From DATAES01 sp963721305 (GTDB lineage: Bacteria; Actinomycetota; Acidimicrobiia; Acidimicrobiales; JACDCH01), in assembly GCA_963721305.1 (NCBI GenBank), contig CAVRIR010000005.1, positions 558,001 through 622,000 of the forward strand: a DNA stretch of 64,000 nt, written 5' to 3'. Below the pieces are notes generated by a model that saw nothing but the letters and a program-made list of their open reading frames with translations, searched no databases and was not told the DNA's origin. The translations under genes were made by a program, and so were the position numbers. Positions 63,329-64,000 of this stretch are shown piece by piece. Each line of letters opens with the position of its first letter. Position 1 is the first letter of the stretch.

Positions 63329-63474
63329 ATGCCTCGGCCGTGCCGGTGATCTTGCCTTCTGGCGTCGAGTCCCCTGGCTATCCAAGGAATCCGACGAAGA
63401 GAATCTAGAGAAGCGCGGAGGCGACCTCGCTCCGGGTACCGCTTCAGCGGCGGGTACGGAGAGCGGAGGAGGGG

Positions 63475-64000
63475 TCAGGTGCTGACGCGGATCCAGTCCT
63501 TCGCGGTCTCGCCGGTGCGGTAGCGCGAGTCCGTGCGCTTGGCGATCAGGGCGGCGACGCCGTTGCTGCGGGCGGCTTCGAGCACGGCACCGCCGTCGCC
63601 GACGTGCGCGGGTGGCACGGTCCACGCTTCCGCGGTGAGCTGCAGATCGTCGAGCCGGGCGCGACGGATCTTCCACGGTTCGTCGCACAGGGAGTGGTCG
63701 AACCACAGCAGGTCGAACCCGACGAACGACGCCGGAACGTCGCGCGCCAGCCGGCGCACGGTGCTGTCGGACTTGGCCGCGAGCCGACGATCGATCGAGC
63801 TCGGTTCGGCCGCGGTGATGATGCCGTCGAGCACGACTTCGGCGGCGCCGAGCGCCCGCCCGATCCGGCGAATCTCGGGAAACCCGTGGGTGATCTCGGT
63901 GCCCGTCGCGTCGGTGATGAGAGTGAGGCCGGGTTCGTTGATCACGAACGCGCGCCGTCCCGTCCACTCGACCTCGAACGCCCACGACTTGCCCTTCGGC
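63475..64000 (-). CDS. degenerate ATP-dependent DNA ligase-like protein, N-terminus outside the window
   Basis: About 175 residues visible; the start is to the right. The fragment follows the LigD-type ligase/adenylation domain: SWAFEVEWTGRRAFV at the motif I position, GAAEVVLDGIITAAEP, FVGFDLLWFDHSL, and AALIAKRTDSRYRTGETAKD at motif IV/V. The adenylation motif should be KxDG, but here it is EWTG, so the Lys is Glu. The Glu of DGE (motif III region) is Ile, and the EG of motif IV is absent. The fold is likely kept without ligase activity. It is upstream of the sigma gene on the same strand. Confidence 0.8.
   Translation of the reverse strand, partial: PKGKSWAFEVEWTGRRAFVINEPGLTLITDATGTEITHGFPEIRRIGRALGAAEVVLDGIITAAEPSSIDRRLAAKSDSTVRRLARDVPASFVGFDLLWFDHSLCDEPWKIRRARLDDLQLTAEAWTVPPAHVGDGGAVLEAARSNGVAALIAKRTDSRYRTGETAKDWIRVST

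Noticed and set aside
63357..63392. Third copy of repeat B
   Set aside because: The left arm TTCTGGCGTC matches, but the central palindrome is imperfect and the right arm is lost. It may be a decayed copy; not listed as a feature.

Overview
The window is about 64 kb of GC-rich (roughly two-thirds G+C), densely coded actinobacterial DNA. Several genes point to Actinobacteria: a DUF3499 protein, two SCO6745-family paralogues, an F420-type LLM oxidoreductase, a Trm112 protein between a phosphomannomutase and a PGI/PMI-type isomerase, a DUF6458 membrane protein and mycothiol-type DinB/MDMPI-fold proteins. The order hpf / response regulator / secA / prfB / ftsE / ftsX fits an Acidimicrobiia-like lineage, but that placement is inference. 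I saw no rRNA, tRNA, CRISPR array, integrase or transposase. No gene-free stretch exceeds 300 bases; the longest (about 270 bases, 49923-50193) is filled by an unusual repeat.

Layout. 1-11400: mixed catabolic and accessory genes (LLM oxidoreductase, CMD protein, serine-hydrolase lipoprotein, Erm-like rRNA methylase, nitrilase, two enoyl-CoA hydratases, thioesterase, DMT transporter, RIO kinase, esterase, two SCO6745 proteins). 11500-19470: a minus-strand core block (ftsX, ftsE, prfB, secA, LuxR-type response regulator, hpf, a small broken gene, comF). 19600-23524: an ECF sigma factor, its probable membrane anti-sigma partner, a Gly-rich protein with an acidic tail, and a predicted glutamine-synthetase-fold amidoligase carrying a membrane anchor and an outer domain. 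23600-34430: methionine/SAH recycling (mtnA, ahcY) and a mannose-donor and membrane glycosylation operon (PGI/PMI isomerase, Trm112, GT2-phosphomannomutase fusion, large membrane protein), then a CPBP protease and DUF3499. 34513-42268: ftsH, a broken thioredoxin-like gene, a double-hotdog thioesterase, a 14-repeat RCC1 lipoprotein and a membrane protein. 42363-49922: a TetR / c-di-GMP two-gene operon, a broken ECF sigma / anti-sigma pair, an acyltransferase-SGNH protein with a second SGNH-like protein, and a nucleosidase-like protein. 49923-51300: a gene with an AbiEi-type domain fused to a DUF559 nuclease domain, flanked on both sides by inverted copies of a composite hairpin repeat. 51308-58078: a heterodimeric ABC exporter and small metabolic genes. 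58075-63290: a general-stress partner-switching module (Hsp20, small stress proteins, two HATPase anti-sigma kinases, two STAS proteins, a SpoIIE-type phosphatase and a SigB/SigF-type sigma factor), with four promoter sequences matching the SigB/SigF pattern. The right edge cuts a ligase-like gene that has lost its adenylation lysine.

At least seven genes need exactly one single-base insertion or deletion to restore a full-length conserved protein (secA, comF-linked small gene, thioredoxin-like, ECF sigma, RskA-type anti-sigma, two HATPases). All lie in G/C runs, which looks like a consensus-sequence error pattern rather than true gene decay. Two families of palindromic intergenic repeats, each with two copies, sit at gene 3' ends and probably act as terminators.
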